Below are positions 37,901-38,597 of a stretch of 38,597 nt of DNA, in pieces. Location: NCBI GenBank assembly GCA_022826925.1, contig JAJDTX010000156.1:1-38597 (forward strand). The letters run 5' to 3'. Made by a program: the position numbers and the translations under genes. Position 1 is the stretch's first letter, and the number at the start of each line of letters is the position of its first letter. The DNA comes from Bryobacterales bacterium. GTDB lineage: Bacteria; Acidobacteriota; Terriglobia; Bryobacterales; UBA6623. The notes below the pieces were generated by a model that worked only from the letters and a program-made list of their open reading frames with translations, searched no databases and was not told the DNA's origin.

Positions 37901-38365
37901 GATGAGCATGGTTGAGCCGTCGGGCAGCGCTTCGAAGAACGCCGCCGCCTGCTCGAGCGTGGTCGGCCCGGACACGCCCGGAACCACGGGCACTCCCAGT
38001 TCTTCAGCTAGGGTCCGCGCCCGGGCCTTGTCGCCGAACAGGGCCAGCGCCTCCGGCGGGGGGCCCACGAAGGTCAGGCCCGAATCTTGGCACTGGCGGG
38101 CGAACTCGGCGCTTTCGCTGAGGAACCCGTACCCCGGATGAATCGCGTCACACCCGCTCCCGACTGCGACGCCGATGAGTTGCGTCGCGTCCAGGTAGGC
38201 GCCCGCGCCGGATCCGACCAGAGCGACGGCGCGGTCTGCCTTGCGGATGTGTAGCGCCCTGTCGTCGTCTTCGGAGTAAACAGCGACCGATTCGATGCCG
38301 AGTTCGGCGGCGGCTAGCGCGATGCGGATCGCGATCTCCCCGCGATTGGCGATCAGCAGCTTCAT
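34961..38365 (-). CDS. Single-chain acyl-CoA carboxylase (BC-BCCP-CT, long-chain type)
   Basis: 1134 residues combining all parts of a biotin-dependent acyl-CoA carboxylase. Biotin carboxylase (about 1-447): MKLLIANRGEIAIRI, the ATP-grasp glycine loop near 159-165 and MEANARLQVEHTVTE (284-298). A bridging segment follows, then the BCCP domain with the biotinylated Lys548 in VMESMKMEH. The carboxyltransferase (about 605-1134) has FAEGGGGRAG, an oxyanion-type GGPALIEGGGLG region and CDTPGMMVGPE. This order and length match the long-chain acyl-CoA carboxylase group. A Gly/Lys/Ala-rich insert of about 20 residues follows the GGGGR loop. It starts with ATG at 38365, overlapping an upstream CoA-transferase-like stop (ATGA). 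It would make a malonyl-CoA-type product from an acyl-CoA; the acyl chain is unknown. Confidence 0.93.
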   Translation of the reverse strand: MKLLIANRGEIAIRIALAAAELGIESVAVYSEDDDRALHIRKADRAVALVGSGAGAYLDATQLIGVAVGSGCDAIHPGYGFLSESAEFARQCQDSGLTFVGPPPEALALFGDKARARTLAEELGVPVVPGVSGPTTLEQAAAFFEALPDGSTMLIKAVAGGGGRGIRLVSEAAEIENAMARAQSEAGAAFGVPDVFVERFVAGARHVETQIAVDHAGQFACIGDRDCSLQRRHQKLVEVAPAPGLPKAVRSGIADASALLAKTAGYRNLGTFEFLVDGDEYFFMEANARLQVEHTVTEETSGLDLVQTQLRLSQGQSIRSAGIRAGKSGSTQNAAVQARVNMETMQADGSAKPSGGTLEAFDVPSGRGVRVDTFGYTGFRPSSNFDSLLAKVVGYVPEGSFEAAMRRTARALSDFRIVGVETNIPFLQALLAHRDVRAWKVHTQFVDEHMEELVAGQSGEGRFFPVESSTAPQSGMAGAKVDPNDPLAVLSYGKRAATATRDTPSSDAVPDGAKRLRAAMQGTIVSVDAEVGSAIRASDVVLVMESMKMEHEIRAGESGILREITVSVGDTVYEGHPLALIEEREVDGAVGQDASELDLDSVRTDLAEVHARHAATLDAARPDAVEKRRKTGQRTARENVDDLCDEGTFVEYGQLALTPGTGLPRDEIVRKFPTDGMITGIGSVNGADFPGEGSRCVVLAYDYTVLAGTQGVLNHVKTDRMLELAAKWRRPVVLFAEGGGGRAGTGGKRKGGAATTAAGQGRSDDMYRPLDTPSFATMGSLSGLVPLIGITSRFCFAGNASLLGCCDVIIATENSSIGMGGPALIEGGGLGVFRPEEVGPMDVQVPNGVVDLAVKDEVEAVAIAKRYLSYFQGSLADWTCKDQRLLRRVIPENRLRVYSVRELIGILADTDSVLELRPAFGPGMITALARIEGRPVGILANNPQVLSGAIESDGSDKAARFMQLCDCFDLPVIVLCDTPGMMVGPEIERTALVRHCSRMFVAGANLSVPLVTIVLRKAYGLGAQAMAGGHTKRPMLTVAWPTAEHGGMGLEGQMKLGFRNELAAIGDPEERAARYAELVAAAYERGKALNAGVAFAFDDVIDPADTRRCIMGALMSAPAPAPRAAKKRPYVDTW

Positions 38366-38538
38366 CCACCAACGGCTCCGGGCAAGCGCGGACGATTGCC
38401 AATGATAGCGTCCCGCTCGAGGTCGGCCAGCTCTGCATCCGACAGCCCCAGCAAGCCCCCTAGCCCATGTTTAACATTGGATTTTAGGATGTGATTGATT
38501 AACAGGGAGTTAGACCGCTCCAGAAAGCGCGACTTGCA
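38362..38538 (-). pseudogene. C-terminal remnant of a CaiB/BaiF-type CoA-transferase
   Basis: An open frame ends in TGA at 38364-38362, overlapping the carboxylase ATG by four bases. Its last 35 or so residues, with GLLGLSDAELADLERDAIIG and NRP, look like the C-terminal tail of family III (CaiB/BaiF) CoA-transferases. Upstream of about 38465 the DNA turns AT-rich and the encoded residues no longer resemble the family; an in-frame TAG follows at 38541-38539. The front of the gene therefore seems to be missing, through insertion or rearrangement. The coupling suggests the intact gene once fed acyl-CoA to the carboxylase. The family call rests on a short tail. Confidence 0.5.
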
Positions 38539-38553
38539 CTACAAAGTGCGCGC
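38527..38553. repeat. Hairpin in the AT-rich right edge
   Basis: GCGCG-ACTT (38527-38535) pairs with AAGT-CGCGC (38544-38553, one bulged G), with an 8-base loop. It lies in the stretch where base composition changes and the CoA-transferase frame breaks. It could be part of a mobile-element end, but no transposase or second terminus is in the window. Confidence 0.4.
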
Positions 38554-38597
38554 TAATGAAATTGGGGCCGGATTCAGAGCAGGATCTTGCAGGTCTG

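Overview
This is a high-GC (roughly 63-65 % by eye) chromosomal segment from an uncultured-looking Gram-negative bacterium. The Gram-negative call rests on RND efflux pumps, lipoprotein signal peptides and an outer-membrane-barrel-like DUF5916 protein. The mix of many sulfatases, DUF5916, Uma2, a membrane MutS homologue and a single-chain acyl-CoA carboxylase would suit Acidobacteriota or a similar marine/environmental lineage. I cannot fix the phylum from the sequence alone.

Layout. 1-0.95 kb: housekeeping rplU-rpmA behind a good sigma-70 promoter, not followed by obgE. 1-4.4 kb: a divergent pair of membrane glycosyltransferases (a GT-C enzyme and a cellulose-synthase-like GT2) and a small unknown gene. 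4.5-7.0 kb: a membrane-anchored MutS-family ATPase and a convergent SRAP (YedK) DNA-crosslink protein. 7.3-15.2 kb: an efflux operon of one periplasmic adaptor and two different RND pump subunits, with no outer-membrane channel gene. 15.2-34.9 kb: an accessory region with six distinct family-S1 sulfatases, a two-module secreted esterase, a CBM9/DUF5916 protein, a cytochrome P450, a 2-keto-4-pentenoate hydratase-like enzyme, a Uma2 nuclease and three toxin-antitoxin modules (MazEF, HicBA, RelBE-like). 35-38.4 kb: a single-chain acyl-CoA carboxylase (biotin carboxylase, BCCP and carboxyltransferase in one chain), preceded by the C-terminal remnant of what looks like a CaiB-type CoA-transferase.

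How it may work together (inference): the sulfatases carry lipoprotein, Sec or Tat export signals, so sulfate esters would be removed outside the cytoplasm. The secreted esterase would remove acyl groups. P450, hydratase and carboxylase could then act on the released aglycone, methyl-sugar or acyl parts inside the cell. No glycoside hydrolase, polysaccharide lyase, SusCD pair or sulfatase-maturating enzyme lies in the window, so the substrate is open and maturation must be supplied from elsewhere.

Points most worth a second look are: an unannotated hicA whose start codon is GTA and whose frame is otherwise open; a truncated CoA-transferase coupled by ATGA to the carboxylase; a CSQSR instead of CxPxR formylglycine motif in one sulfatase; two 4-nt-overlapping sulfatase pairs; and a relB-like antitoxin whose consensus -10 box predicts a leaderless mRNA.
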